The translations under genes and the position numbers were made by a program. The notes beneath the pieces are model-generated. The model made no database searches, had not been told where the DNA came from, and saw only the letters and a program-made list of their open reading frames with translations. This document shows, one piece after another, positions 1-6,909 of a DNA stretch of 14,096 nt. How positions within the stretch are numbered: position 1 is the first letter of the stretch; each line of letters begins with the position of its first letter. This DNA comes from JBBFMJ01 sp037441225 (GTDB lineage: Bacteria; Acidobacteriota; Thermoanaerobaculia; UBA2201), in assembly GCA_037441225.1 (NCBI GenBank), contig JBBISU010000082.1:1-14096 (forward strand), given 5' to 3'.

Positions 1-184
1 TTGGGTTAAGTATCTTGTTAACTTAAAGAAACTATTAAAATTTTTATTTTTTTAAAGAGGGCTGAACTTTCTCCTCCTTCTATCTAAATAGAAACACAAA
101 AACTGCTTTATTCTACAAGAAAATAAATGTTATTCAAAAATTATCCTAATCTCTTATAATTAAAAAATTTTAGTTTGACAAATT

Positions 185-1225
185 TTACAGAAATCTTTTT
201 GGTTTTCTTTTCTTCCAATTTCCCTTATGATATGCATAAGAAGCAAGAAGCGGAAAAGCAATTGTTGCTTCACAAAAGACCATTTGTTCATAACTCTGCT
301 CCACCTTCCCCCAAGAGGAAGCCTCTTTTAATGTCGAACCAGAAAGCCCCCCATCCCTTTCATCCGCAACTGTTATCTGAACAGCATATTTATGCATTGG
401 CACATCATAACCTAAAACCTCTGCTGCAACTACAATATCCTGTGTAAAATTCTTAGGAACTCCTCCACCAATCATTAAAATCCCTGATTCTTTTGATTTG
501 ATCTTTATCATTGTCAATTCCCTAAAATCTTTTACAGAATCAATTGACAGTGAATCGTCCTTCCTTTGAACTTGATGCAAGACAAGCCCAAAGCCAGCAC
601 TGGAATCAGAAAAAGCAGGACAAAAAAGCGGCAAATTTTCCTTATAAGCATTATATACAATTGAATCCTCAACATTTTTTCCTTCTTTTTCTAAATATTT
701 CCCCATTTCATATAAAAATTCCCTTGAAGAATAGGGCTTTGGCTCTAACTTATTTGCAATTTTTGTAACCGTTTCATCACAAATCCTTAATTCATCTTCA
801 TCAATATAAGTATCATAAATCCTGTCAATATGCAGTTCCCTTAATTGATTGTCATCAACAAAAGGTGTCCCTTGATAATGTTTAAATCCAAGAGCTTCAA
901 AGAAATCCTGATCAACTAAGTTTGCACCCGTTGCTACTATGACATCAATCATATTATTTTTAATAAGTTCACTTATTGCTTTTTTTAAGCCAGCTGAAAT
1001 TAATGAACCTGCAAGGCATAAAATAATAGTGCAGTCCTTATCTTGAATCATTTTATCGTAAATTAAAGAAGCTCTGTATAAATTCTTTGCTTGAAAAGCT
1101 GTTTTTCCCATTGCTTCCAATATTGGAATTGCATTAAATTTTTTAATATCAATATGTTCCACTTCCTTTGAAAGATATGCCTTTTTCAATGCCTTTGCAT
1201 TATTTATTTTTAGCTCAGCTACCAT
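185..1225 (-). CDS. Deoxyhypusine synthase family protein (probable homospermidine-synthase-like enzyme)
   Basis: The 346-residue product aligns by eye with eukaryotic/archaeal deoxyhypusine synthase along its length. Seen: LAGSLISAGL (71-80) and VATGANLVDQD (97-107) in the NAD-binding half, CPAFSDSSAG (202-211, human CPALTDGS), GGGVPKNF (253-260, human GGGVVKHH), DGGLSGS (291-297) and EASSWGK (301-307). Lys307 matches the catalytic lysine that carries the aminobutyl intermediate (human Lys329). Known: bacteria lack eIF5A, and bacterial members of this family are usually linked to polyamine chemistry, such as NAD-dependent aminobutyl transfer between polyamines to make homospermidine. That role is inferred here. 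The protein is expected to be cytosolic. The reading frame stays open 12 codons upstream, but a strong SD (1229-1237) and a promoter lying inside that extension favour the start at 1225. It follows the envelope operon but has its own promoter, so it is probably a separate unit. Family assignment is firm; the exact substrate is not. Confidence 0.88.
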   Translation of the reverse strand: MVAELKINNAKALKKAYLSKEVEHIDIKKFNAIPILEAMGKTAFQAKNLYRASLIYDKMIQDKDCTIILCLAGSLISAGLKKAISELIKNNMIDVIVATGANLVDQDFFEALGFKHYQGTPFVDDNQLRELHIDRIYDTYIDEDELRICDETVTKIANKLEPKPYSSREFLYEMGKYLEKEGKNVEDSIVYNAYKENLPLFCPAFSDSSAGFGLVLHQVQRKDDSLSIDSVKDFRELTMIKIKSKESGILMIGGGVPKNFTQDIVVAAEVLGYDVPMHKYAVQITVADERDGGLSGSTLKEASSWGKVEQSYEQMVFCEATIAFPLLASYAYHKGNWKKRKPKRFL

Positions 1226-1228
1226 TTT

Positions 1229-1237
1229 AACCTCCTT
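1229..1237 (-). promoter_or_regulatory. Shine-Dalgarno site that fixes the start of the deoxyhypusine-synthase-family gene
   Basis: On the minus strand this reads AAGGAGGTT, nearly a full match to the 16S anti-SD, with five bases between AAGGAGG and the ATG at 1225. It selects that ATG over the in-frame ATG at 1261, which has no SD. Confidence 0.85.
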
Positions 1238-1251
1238 ATTTTTAAAAATAA

Positions 1252-1280
1252 ATTTTACCAAAAAAATTTTAAAATATCAA
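1252..1280 (-). promoter_or_regulatory. Sigma-70-type promoter for the deoxyhypusine-synthase-family gene
   Basis: The minus strand reads TTGATA (1280-1275), a 17-base spacer, then TAAAAT (1257-1252); each hexamer is 5/6 to consensus. The predicted transcript starts near 1245, giving a leader of about 20 bases that holds the SD. It sits in the short gap after the preceding operon, so this gene can be expressed independently. Confidence 0.6.
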
Positions 1281-1289
1281 AATTTTTTT

Positions 1290-2489
1290 TTAAATAGCTA
1301 TAGAAATCCCCGCTGATGCCTCTTTATAATTCTCTTCCCAGGAATCATATCTCTTATACCAAAATTTTATAATTTCAATTATAAACCTCATATTTTCTCT
1401 CAAAAGGTAATTAAAATTTACTGAAAAATTGTTAATTTTATAAAAATATGTTTTATCTTCATAAGTGTTATATAAAATTCCAAAAGAAATTTTATCCTGA
1501 GGAAACCATATTAATTCGTAAAAACTACCCCTTGTCCAGGAATATTCTTTGCTATTTTCTGGTTTTACTTTTAAATTATCTTTCCTTTTTAAATATTGAA
1601 ATCTAAATTTAATTTTATTGCTTTGATAAGAAAAATCTGGTCCAAAGTAATCAACAACTTCCCTGACTTTTGAAGTTGGATATTCTGGAGTATAGCTTAA
1701 ATACCATTTCCTTTTACTATTAAAATAAAACAAACCTGCTCTAAAATTTCCAAAATCTATATATGGTCTTAAAGTGTAATTTTTCCTTGAATCTGCGTCA
1801 AAATATGGATAATATGGCGAATCACTCCTGGCACCAGCAGGGATTGAGCCATTTCCATTATAAATGCCTGCTATAAAATTTAAATTAAAGGGAAGAAAAA
1901 AATGAAATTGAATACCTTCATCATACCCTATATTGTTTGAGCCAACAGCACTTTCTCCATAATAATTATAAATAAAATATTCCTCTTCTCCTAATCTTAA
2001 ACTACTTTTAAAGATTTGATCAGAAATTTTTAATCTTCCAAACCTTAAATTAAAAGGTAGTTTAAAAGGAGAATTAACTTGAATATAAAAATCATTTATA
2101 TCAGAATTATAACTGCTATAACCACAATATATGTTCTTTTCTTTTTTATATGAAATTGACAAATAATAGGAAAAGGTATCTGAAATTGAATCTCCTGAAA
2201 ATAATTTTATATCATAAGGAAATTGAAATTCATGCTCGGGTCTGTTGTATTGACTAAAATTATCCCTTAAAACATAATATGCTTTTCCTTGAATGGAAGC
2301 TGGAAAATCTCTTTTTTTTATATCTTCTTCCTTAAATTTATATCCATTTAGAATAAATTTTTCACCTTCCTTTTTTAAATCAGGTGGAATTGTGTGGCAT
2401 TTTGAACAGGAAATCTCATATTTTCTTGAAAAATAGGGAATAGAGAAAAGATTAAGTGATATTAAGATAAAAATAATAATGAATTTCAT
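1290..2489 (-). CDS. Single-heme-motif (CxxCH) outer-membrane beta-barrel protein
   Basis: A 399-residue exported protein of a type I recognise only in outline. Residues 1-16 form a short hydrophobic signal peptide. CSKCH (28-32) follows in the setting 'KYEISCSKCHTIPPDLKKEGEKF', a covalent heme c attachment motif like the one at the N-terminus of several monoheme cytochrome/porin-like proteins (RKYxxxCxxCHxxxPxLxxxGxxFxxNGY). From about residue 66 on, the chain alternates aromatic and polar residues (many Tyr/Phe/Asn), has repeated short amphipathic strands and no helical membrane segment, and ends in SAGISIAI, as expected for a beta-barrel. Inference: a heme domain at the periplasmic face of an outer-membrane channel, possibly for electron transfer. 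No second CxxCH is present, so it is not a multiheme conduit. It is last in the PASTA-rpe-bamD-LysM-DUF167 operon, nine bases after the previous stop; the minus strand has AGGGGGT just before its ATG. The heme motif is certain; heme loading and function are not. Confidence 0.72.
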   Translation of the reverse strand: MKFIIIFILISLNLFSIPYFSRKYEISCSKCHTIPPDLKKEGEKFILNGYKFKEEDIKKRDFPASIQGKAYYVLRDNFSQYNRPEHEFQFPYDIKLFSGDSISDTFSYYLSISYKKEKNIYCGYSSYNSDINDFYIQVNSPFKLPFNLRFGRLKISDQIFKSSLRLGEEEYFIYNYYGESAVGSNNIGYDEGIQFHFFLPFNLNFIAGIYNGNGSIPAGARSDSPYYPYFDADSRKNYTLRPYIDFGNFRAGLFYFNSKRKWYLSYTPEYPTSKVREVVDYFGPDFSYQSNKIKFRFQYLKRKDNLKVKPENSKEYSWTRGSFYELIWFPQDKISFGILYNTYEDKTYFYKINNFSVNFNYLLRENMRFIIEIIKFWYKRYDSWEENYKEASAGISIAI

Positions 2490-2498
2490 AGGTACCCC

Positions 2499-2720
2499 CT
2501 ATATTTTTATTTCAAAGATTTTATTTTTTCCTTTTTCCCCTTTTTTTAAAATTATATTGCTTTTTGGAATTTTTAGATTCTTACTTAAAATTTCAATTAT
2601 TGATTTATTTGCTTTCCCTTCTTTTGGCGGTTTTTTTGTGTATATTTTAAAATGGTTTTCATCAATCTTTTCAAAAATTTCTCTTTTTGAAGAAGGATGG
2701 GCTTCAACAAAAATTATCAC
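2499..2720 (-). CDS. DUF167 / YggU (UPF0235) family small protein
   Basis: This 73-residue protein carries the family hallmark KPPKEGKANKSIIEILSKN (about 29-47), a Lys/Gly loop leading into a helix, preceded by the usual VEAHPSSKREI strand-loop segment. Family length is normally about 70-100 residues, so it appears complete. The family is widespread and small; its molecular role is not established. The start is GTG, overlapping the stop of the LysM gene as GTGA (2717-2720), so its translation is probably coupled to that gene. Its place in an envelope operon may be incidental, since the family often rides in operons with unrelated housekeeping genes. Confidence 0.85.
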   Translation of the reverse strand: MIIFVEAHPSSKREIFEKIDENHFKIYTKKPPKEGKANKSIIEILSKNLKIPKSNIILKKGEKGKNKIFEIKI

Positions 2721-3820
2721 TTCTTCTCTAATTCTACTTCATCCCCTACTTGAATTTCTTTATTTGCTTCTAAAACCTTTGCAATTGCTGTTCTATTGTA
2801 AACTGCCAAAACACCAATTCTTCCCAAGATTACCCTTAAAGAATGATCTGGAACCCATGTATAAACCCTAAATAAAGTTCCCGGTTCTACGCCTTCTCTT
2901 TCTCCCAGATTTATAATTACATTATGCCCATTGAAGATTGATACAAGCTCATCTTTTGAGTAAATAATTTTTCCATGGGGCTCCTGAACATCACCATAAC
3001 AAGTTGATTCAAGGGGTGGAAGAACTTTTGCTGGTATAGGCATTGGTTCATAAGGGATTAATTTTTCACCTCTTAAAATAGATTGACAGGCATAATCAAT
3101 TCTTGCTGTTGAGGTATGCTCTTGGGCACAAAGTACTGTAAGTTTTCCTGTAAGCACCCATAACCTTCCTAAAACCTCTTTTCCATCTTTTAGCAAACCC
3201 TCATCCCTTGCAATCAAGAAAGAATCTCCTGCTTTTACTCCTTCTTCAGAGCCACCATTTATATATACAATTTGAGTTTCTGTAAGATTATATCTCAAAT
3301 CGGGATCATCGGTTTCAATAATTTTTAAAGGAAAATCTTCATTTTCTTCTGTGACTTTTGCAAAACAATAAATATCAGCATCATCGCCTAATGGAACAGG
3401 CCTTGCAATTACTTCTGGTTCTACTGCCTTAACCTCTTTTTCTTCTGTTGCTTCTGCTTCAATCTTTTCTTCTTCTTTTTCTTCACCTTCCATAATTTCT
3501 TCAGTTATCTCCCCTTCCACTGCTTTTCCAAATATAAGGGGATCGCCTGGGTAAATCCAGTGTGAATCAAGTATATATTTGTTATTTTCCCAAATTTGTG
3601 GCCAGAGATAAGGATTTCCCAATTTTTTTTGAGCCAAATCCCAAAGAGTGTCGCCTGGTTGGATGATATAGACCTCAACACCTTCAGGAAATTCCGTTGG
3701 AGGGTTATAAGGGGTCCAATGATCTTTTTCAAAATGCAGTGGTTTTGGCGGTGTTGTTTGGGGAAATAAAAAAGATGACAAAAAAACACAAATAAAAATC
3801 AACCTAAAAGCAAGGTACAT
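2717..3820 (-). CDS. Secreted LysM-domain protein with a duplicated C-terminal domain
   Basis: A 367-residue protein. Residues 1 to about 20 form a hydrophobic signal sequence. A LysM domain follows at about 49-97 (VYIIQPGDTLWDLAQKKLGN, then WPQIWENN and IYPGDPLIF), the peptidoglycan-binding fold in its longer 'WPxIWxxN' variant. Residues 101-135 are a Glu/Lys-rich linker. Two copies of one domain come next: VYINGGSEEGVKAGDSFLI (185-203) with LGRLWVLTGK, and VIINLGEREGVEPGTLFRV (301-319) with LGRIGVLAVYNRTA and a final IQVGDEVEL. The second domain type recalls the C-terminal 'xGxxxGVxxGxxFxV' modules of envelope and flagellar-base proteins. Inference: a periplasmic, peptidoglycan-tethered scaffold acting with the upstream BamD and PASTA proteins. 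The frame extends four codons upstream, but the SD GGAGGT supports the start at 3820. It is 41 bases after bamD and overlaps the next gene by four bases. Its specific function is unknown. Confidence 0.8.
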   Translation of the reverse strand: MYLAFRLIFICVFLSSFLFPQTTPPKPLHFEKDHWTPYNPPTEFPEGVEVYIIQPGDTLWDLAQKKLGNPYLWPQIWENNKYILDSHWIYPGDPLIFGKAVEGEITEEIMEGEEKEEEKIEAEATEEKEVKAVEPEVIARPVPLGDDADIYCFAKVTEENEDFPLKIIETDDPDLRYNLTETQIVYINGGSEEGVKAGDSFLIARDEGLLKDGKEVLGRLWVLTGKLTVLCAQEHTSTARIDYACQSILRGEKLIPYEPMPIPAKVLPPLESTCYGDVQEPHGKIIYSKDELVSIFNGHNVIINLGEREGVEPGTLFRVYTWVPDHSLRVILGRIGVLAVYNRTAIAKVLEANKEIQVGDEVELEKK

Positions 3821-3824
3821 AGAT

Positions 3825-3830
3825 ACCTCC
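3825..3830 (-). promoter_or_regulatory. Shine-Dalgarno site that fixes the start of the LysM gene
   Basis: The minus strand reads GGAGGT ending four bases before the ATG at 3820. The upstream in-frame ATG (3832) overlaps this SD and lacks one of its own, so the downstream start is preferred. Confidence 0.65.
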
Positions 3831-3861
3831 ATTTTTTTAATATCAATTCCATACTATTATC

Positions 3862-4599
3862 CTAATGTTTTTTTTCCTTTCTGTCAAGTGTTTCTTCATA
3901 TTTCTTAAAATAATACTCTTTTTTTTCAAAATCATTCAATTTTTCATATATTTTTGAATATAAAAAATAAACTTTTTCCATTTCATCAAAATCAGGGTAT
4001 GTTTTCATCAAATTTTCTAACCTTAATAAAGCACCATTGTATGCTTTTCTTTTAAAATAAAAATTTGCTACCTCCAATTCATGGAGGGCAAGATTTTTTT
4101 GACATTCTTTTATACCTTCTTCAACTTCTTTTAAATATTTACCTTCTGGATAAAGTTGTTGGTATCTTTTAAAAAAAGATAGTGCTGCCATTGTGTTAAT
4201 TTGATCTCTATAGGGCTTTTCCTTCATTTGTTGAGCAATTTTTCCTTGAATAAAAAGAGCATATTCTGCTTTTTCATTTTGGGGATACTTGTTATAAAAA
4301 TCAGAAAACCTCTGTTTTGCTTCTATCAAATCCTCCCATCCACCTGAAAGATATAAAGAATTTGCAACATTTATCAATGCTTCTACTGCATAAGGACTAT
4401 TTGGAAAATTATCTACAACAAATTTAAAATATACTTTAGCAATCTTATATTTTCCTATATCCATTGCTTCTTGACCTTTTTTCATTGCTTCTTCTGCAGA
4501 AAGAGAAGGAAGTGTTTTTTCAATTCTCTGTGCTTCTGTATAAAAATACTTGCAAGATAAAAGAGTTGTTATCAATAAAAAAAAACAATATTTTTTCAT
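3862..4599 (-). CDS. bamD: Outer membrane protein assembly factor BamD (lipoprotein)
   Basis: A 245-residue lipoprotein of the BamD/YfiO family, which helps the BAM complex fold beta-barrel proteins into the outer membrane. A signal peptide ends in the lipobox LLSC with Cys16 as the acylation site; Lys at +2 fits outer-membrane sorting. Tetratricopeptide-type helical pairs follow: AEEAMKKGQEAMDIGKYKIAK (about 35-55), then the family-typical FKFVVDNFPNSPYAVEALINVA, IEAKQRFSDFYNKYPQNEKAEYALF, and ALSFFKRYQQLYPEGKYLKEVEEGI. The Tyr-Pro and Phe-Pro repeat boundaries and the length near 245 match the family. The start codon immediately follows the rpe stop (TAAATG), with GAGGT a few bases upstream on the minus strand. 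The beta-barrel gene at the end of the same operon could be one of its clients. Other TPR lipoproteins can look similar, but the lipobox, length and repeat pattern favour BamD. Confidence 0.85.
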   Translation of the reverse strand: MKKYCFFLLITTLLSCKYFYTEAQRIEKTLPSLSAEEAMKKGQEAMDIGKYKIAKVYFKFVVDNFPNSPYAVEALINVANSLYLSGGWEDLIEAKQRFSDFYNKYPQNEKAEYALFIQGKIAQQMKEKPYRDQINTMAALSFFKRYQQLYPEGKYLKEVEEGIKECQKNLALHELEVANFYFKRKAYNGALLRLENLMKTYPDFDEMEKVYFLYSKIYEKLNDFEKKEYYFKKYEETLDRKEKKH

Positions 4600-5259
4600 T
4601 TAAACCTCTATTTTTCTATATTCTTTAATTCTTGACAAAATATCATCATAATAAAAAATGTCAGAACCAATCATCAAAATATCACAGCCATTCTTTATTA
4701 TTTCCCTCGCATTTTCCAAATTCACTCCCCCATCAAAAGCAATTTTAAAATTAAGATTCTTTTTATCTCTAATCTTATTTAATTTGGAAATTTTTTTAAT
4801 TGTTTCTGGAATTAATTTTTGCCCAGAAAAACCTGGACTTACACCCATAACAAGAACCATATCTGTATAAGATAAAATTTCTTCAAGAAAACAAACAGGA
4901 GTTGAAGGGTTTATAGCAATTCCATTTTTTGCACCTTTATTCCGAATATCCTTCATAATTCTTTCATGATGAATAACTGCTTCAAAATGTATTATTACCC
5001 AGGAAGCACCATTTTCAATAAATTTTTCATAGTATTTTTCAGGGTTTTCTATCATCAAATGGACATCAAGGGGAATTTTTGTAATTTTTTTCATCTCTTT
5101 TATAAAAAAAGGACCAACTGTAATATTTGGAACAAAATGCCCATCCATAACATCTATATGAATTAAATCGACTTTTCCTTCTTCAAGTTTTACACAGACC
5201 TCCTCTAAGTTTGCGAAAGAAGATGCCAAAATAGAAGGAGCAATTAAAAATTTTTTCAT
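4600..5259 (-). CDS. rpe: Ribulose-phosphate 3-epimerase
   Basis: A 219-residue TIM-barrel enzyme that interconverts D-ribulose 5-phosphate and D-xylulose 5-phosphate in the pentose phosphate pathway. Family signatures are seen in order: APSILASSFANL (7-18); HIDVMDGHFVPNITVGP (34-50) with the metal-binding His and catalytic Asp; DVHLMIENP (65-73) with the metal-binding Asp and His; then VMGVSPGFSGQ, where most members have VxPGFGGQ; FDGGVN with the second catalytic Asp; and IGSDIF with the phosphate-binding backbone. All expected active-site residues are present, and the length is typical for the family. There is no clear SD; its ATG overlaps the stop of the PASTA gene as ATGA (5256-5259), so translation is probably coupled. 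It is a soluble metabolic enzyme inside an otherwise envelope-centred operon. Confidence 0.97.
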   Translation of the reverse strand: MKKFLIAPSILASSFANLEEVCVKLEEGKVDLIHIDVMDGHFVPNITVGPFFIKEMKKITKIPLDVHLMIENPEKYYEKFIENGASWVIIHFEAVIHHERIMKDIRNKGAKNGIAINPSTPVCFLEEILSYTDMVLVMGVSPGFSGQKLIPETIKKISKLNKIRDKKNLNFKIAFDGGVNLENAREIIKNGCDILMIGSDIFYYDDILSRIKEYRKIEV

Positions 5260-5966
5260 AATTTGCTGTTTATTGTAAAAATTATGGGTGTTTTTTTTAA
5301 AATTTTTGTATATGGGAGAGGAGATTGAGATAGAATAATACCACTATCATAATGAGGGATTTTAATTTCCCTTGGTTTTTCAATTTTAAAACCTAAATTA
5401 GTAAGTTCTGATAATATAAAATCATAGTTTTTTAAAAGACAATTGGGCATCAAATATGATTCTGTATTAATGGGTTTTGATACCAGTAGATCAATAGAGA
5501 CATCAGAAGAATAAATTGAATTTGGAGGGGGAAACTGACTTAAAACAACTAATTCTTCTCCAAAATAATCAATATAAGATACTTTTCCCAACTTAAAATT
5601 TTTGGATTTTAAAAAAAGTTCAGCTTCATAATAATATTTCTTGGTTAAATCTGGAATTGCAATTTTTGCAGTTCCCAATGATAAACCCAATCTTACCTTA
5701 TTACCACTTTTAATGGTCATACCTTCCTTTGGTTCCTGCTTTAAAATATAACCTTGTTTGATTTTTTCAGAATAACCAGAAAGATTTACATCTAATATAA
5801 ATTCAAGATTAGCGTTTTTAAGAATTATTTCTGCTTCTTCTAAGGATTTCCCTTTCAAATCAGGAACCTTTATTACCCCCATCTTTAATGTCTTTACAAA
5901 AGATATCCAAAAACCAATAAAGAAAGCAAGTAATAATATAAAAATTATAATAATTTTTTTAATCAT
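5256..5966 (-). CDS. Membrane-anchored triple-PASTA-domain protein
   Basis: A 236-residue protein. A very hydrophobic N-terminal segment (about 4-25) is a single uncleaved membrane anchor. Three PASTA domains follow: 31-97 (VPDLKGKSLEEAEIILKNANL, ILKQEPKEGMTIKSGNKVRL), 100-165 (IPDLTKKYYYEAELFLKSKNF, VLSQFPPPNSIY) and 171-234 (MPNCLLKNYDFILSELTNLGF, ILSQSPLPYTKILKKTPIIF). Each has the Pro-Asp/Asn opening, a helix ending in xLGF or a similar turn, and the Q.P.P turn. PASTA domains usually sense peptidoglycan fragments in Ser/Thr kinases or bind the division machinery. There is no kinase or transpeptidase domain here, so this is a free-standing PASTA protein that probably contacts peptidoglycan in the periplasm. 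It is the first gene of the operon. No SD is visible, and a promoter ends only about ten bases upstream, which suggests near-leaderless translation. Confidence 0.88.
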   Translation of the reverse strand: MIKKIIIIFILLLAFFIGFWISFVKTLKMGVIKVPDLKGKSLEEAEIILKNANLEFILDVNLSGYSEKIKQGYILKQEPKEGMTIKSGNKVRLGLSLGTAKIAIPDLTKKYYYEAELFLKSKNFKLGKVSYIDYFGEELVVLSQFPPPNSIYSSDVSIDLLVSKPINTESYLMPNCLLKNYDFILSELTNLGFKIEKPREIKIPHYDSGIILSQSPLPYTKILKKTPIIFTINSKL

Positions 5967-5975
5967 AAATATGAA

Positions 5976-6003
5976 ATTTTACCATAAAATAAAATTTTTT
6001 CAA
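5976..6003 (-). promoter_or_regulatory. Promoter of the PASTA-rpe-bamD operon, near-leaderless
   Basis: The minus strand reads TTGAAA (6003-5998), a 16-base spacer, then TAAAAT (5981-5976), each 5/6 to consensus. The expected transcript start is about three bases before the ATG at 5966, and that gap has no SD. The GGTAAAATTT context matches the deoxyhypusine-synthase-family gene promoter. Confidence 0.5.
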
Positions 6004-6099
6004 AATTTTTTAGTGATATCAACTTACTTGTGAGGAGAACAAAATTTCTAAATGAAATCTAATTCCTATACCCAATACCTAATTTTATTTTTCTCCAAA

Positions 6100-6114
6100 T
6101 TGTGATAATATAAT
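6100..6114 (+). promoter_or_regulatory. Extended -10 promoter of the MglA-VWFA operon, probably leaderless
   Basis: TTGTGATAATATAAT contains TGTGATAAT (extended -10, TGn plus GATAAT) and an overlapping TATAAT, ending three bases before the ATG at 6118. No SD precedes that ATG. A near-identical 15-base copy (14 of 15 bases) occurs at 10485-10499 upstream of the transporter gene. No convincing -35 is seen. Confidence 0.5.
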
Positions 6115-6117
6115 CTT

Positions 6118-6909
6118 ATGGTATTTATAAATGAAGCTATAAAAGAAATTACTTTAAAATTGGTTTATTATGGACCTGGGCTTTCTGGAAAAACCACAAA
6201 CCTTGAAAAAATTTATGAAAACCCAAAGATTGCAGGAAAAGGTAAAATGATTACAATGTCAACTGAAACAGATAGAACAATATTTTTTGATTTTCTCCCA
6301 ATGGAACTCACAACTGGAAATGGTTATAAAGTAAGGGTCCAAATTTATACTGTTCCGGGTCAGGTTTTTTATGATGCCACAAGGCGCCTTGTATTAAAAG
6401 GGGCAGACGGAGTTGTTTTTGTTGTGGATTCTCAAAAGGAACTCTTAGAAGCAAATATTGATTCTTTTAAAAACCTAATGGACAATTTAATTATAAATAA
6501 AATTGACCCAGAAAAAATACCAATTATTCTTCAATACAATAAAAGGGATTTAAATAATGTCTTAAGCATAGAAGAATTACAAAATGTCTTCAATAAAACA
6601 CAAAAATACTCTTTTTTTGAAGCTTCTGCTATAAAAGGTGAAGGTGTCTTAAAGACACTTCAAAAAGCAATTCATTTGATGATAGAAAATTTAAACAAAA
6701 AAGTTGACATTGGCTTAGCTGAAAAAAAAGAAGAAAAAAAGGAAGAAAAAGCAGAGGAAAAAATGGAAGATCTTTTAACCCTTTTAAAAATGCTTTATAA
6801 CTCAAATAAAAATACAATTTTGCTTATAACATCCTTATTAGAAGATTTAAAAAAACAAGAAGAATTTTTGGAATCTTACATTGAAAAAGCAAAGGAAAAA
6901 AAATTATGA
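6118..6909 (+). CDS. MglA-family small GTPase with a C-terminal extension
   Basis: A 263-residue Ras-like GTPase of the MglA family, which controls cell polarity, gliding and type IV pilus placement in myxobacteria. Seen: the family N-terminus MVFINEAIKEITLKLVYYG; P-loop GPGLSGKTT (19-27); switch I region STETDRTIFFDFLP (48-61); TVPGQ (78-82) in place of the Ras DxxGQ, as in MglA; NKRD (141-144) for guanine; and EASAIKGEG (167-175). MglA is normally about 195 residues. This protein continues with a Glu/Lys-rich linker (about 202-215) and a helical tail to 263, which I do not recognise. No Roadblock (MglB) partner is encoded in the window. It is the first gene of a three-gene operon, overlapping the next by ATGA, and it appears to be translated without an SD. 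GTPase assignment is firm; a motility or polarity role is inferred from the family. Confidence 0.9.
   Translation: MVFINEAIKEITLKLVYYGPGLSGKTTNLEKIYENPKIAGKGKMITMSTETDRTIFFDFLPMELTTGNGYKVRVQIYTVPGQVFYDATRRLVLKGADGVVFVVDSQKELLEANIDSFKNLMDNLIINKIDPEKIPIILQYNKRDLNNVLSIEELQNVFNKTQKYSFFEASAIKGEGVLKTLQKAIHLMIENLNKKVDIGLAEKKEEKKEEKAEEKMEDLLTLLKMLYNSNKNTILLITSLLEDLKKQEEFLESYIEKAKEKKL

Noticed and set aside
175..768. Two plus-strand open frames opposite the deoxyhypusine-synthase-family gene
   Set aside because: Both are antisense to a well-supported gene, show low-complexity composition, and have no SD.
1262..1289. AT-only inverted repeat after the heme-barrel gene as a terminator
   Set aside because: The stem contains only A:T pairs and overlaps the next gene's promoter; such pairing is common by chance here.
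2479..2871. Plus-strand open frame of 130 residues, Phe/Leu/Ile-rich
   Set aside because: It is antisense to the DUF167 and LysM genes. Its membrane-protein look comes from reading Lys/Glu-rich coding DNA backwards.
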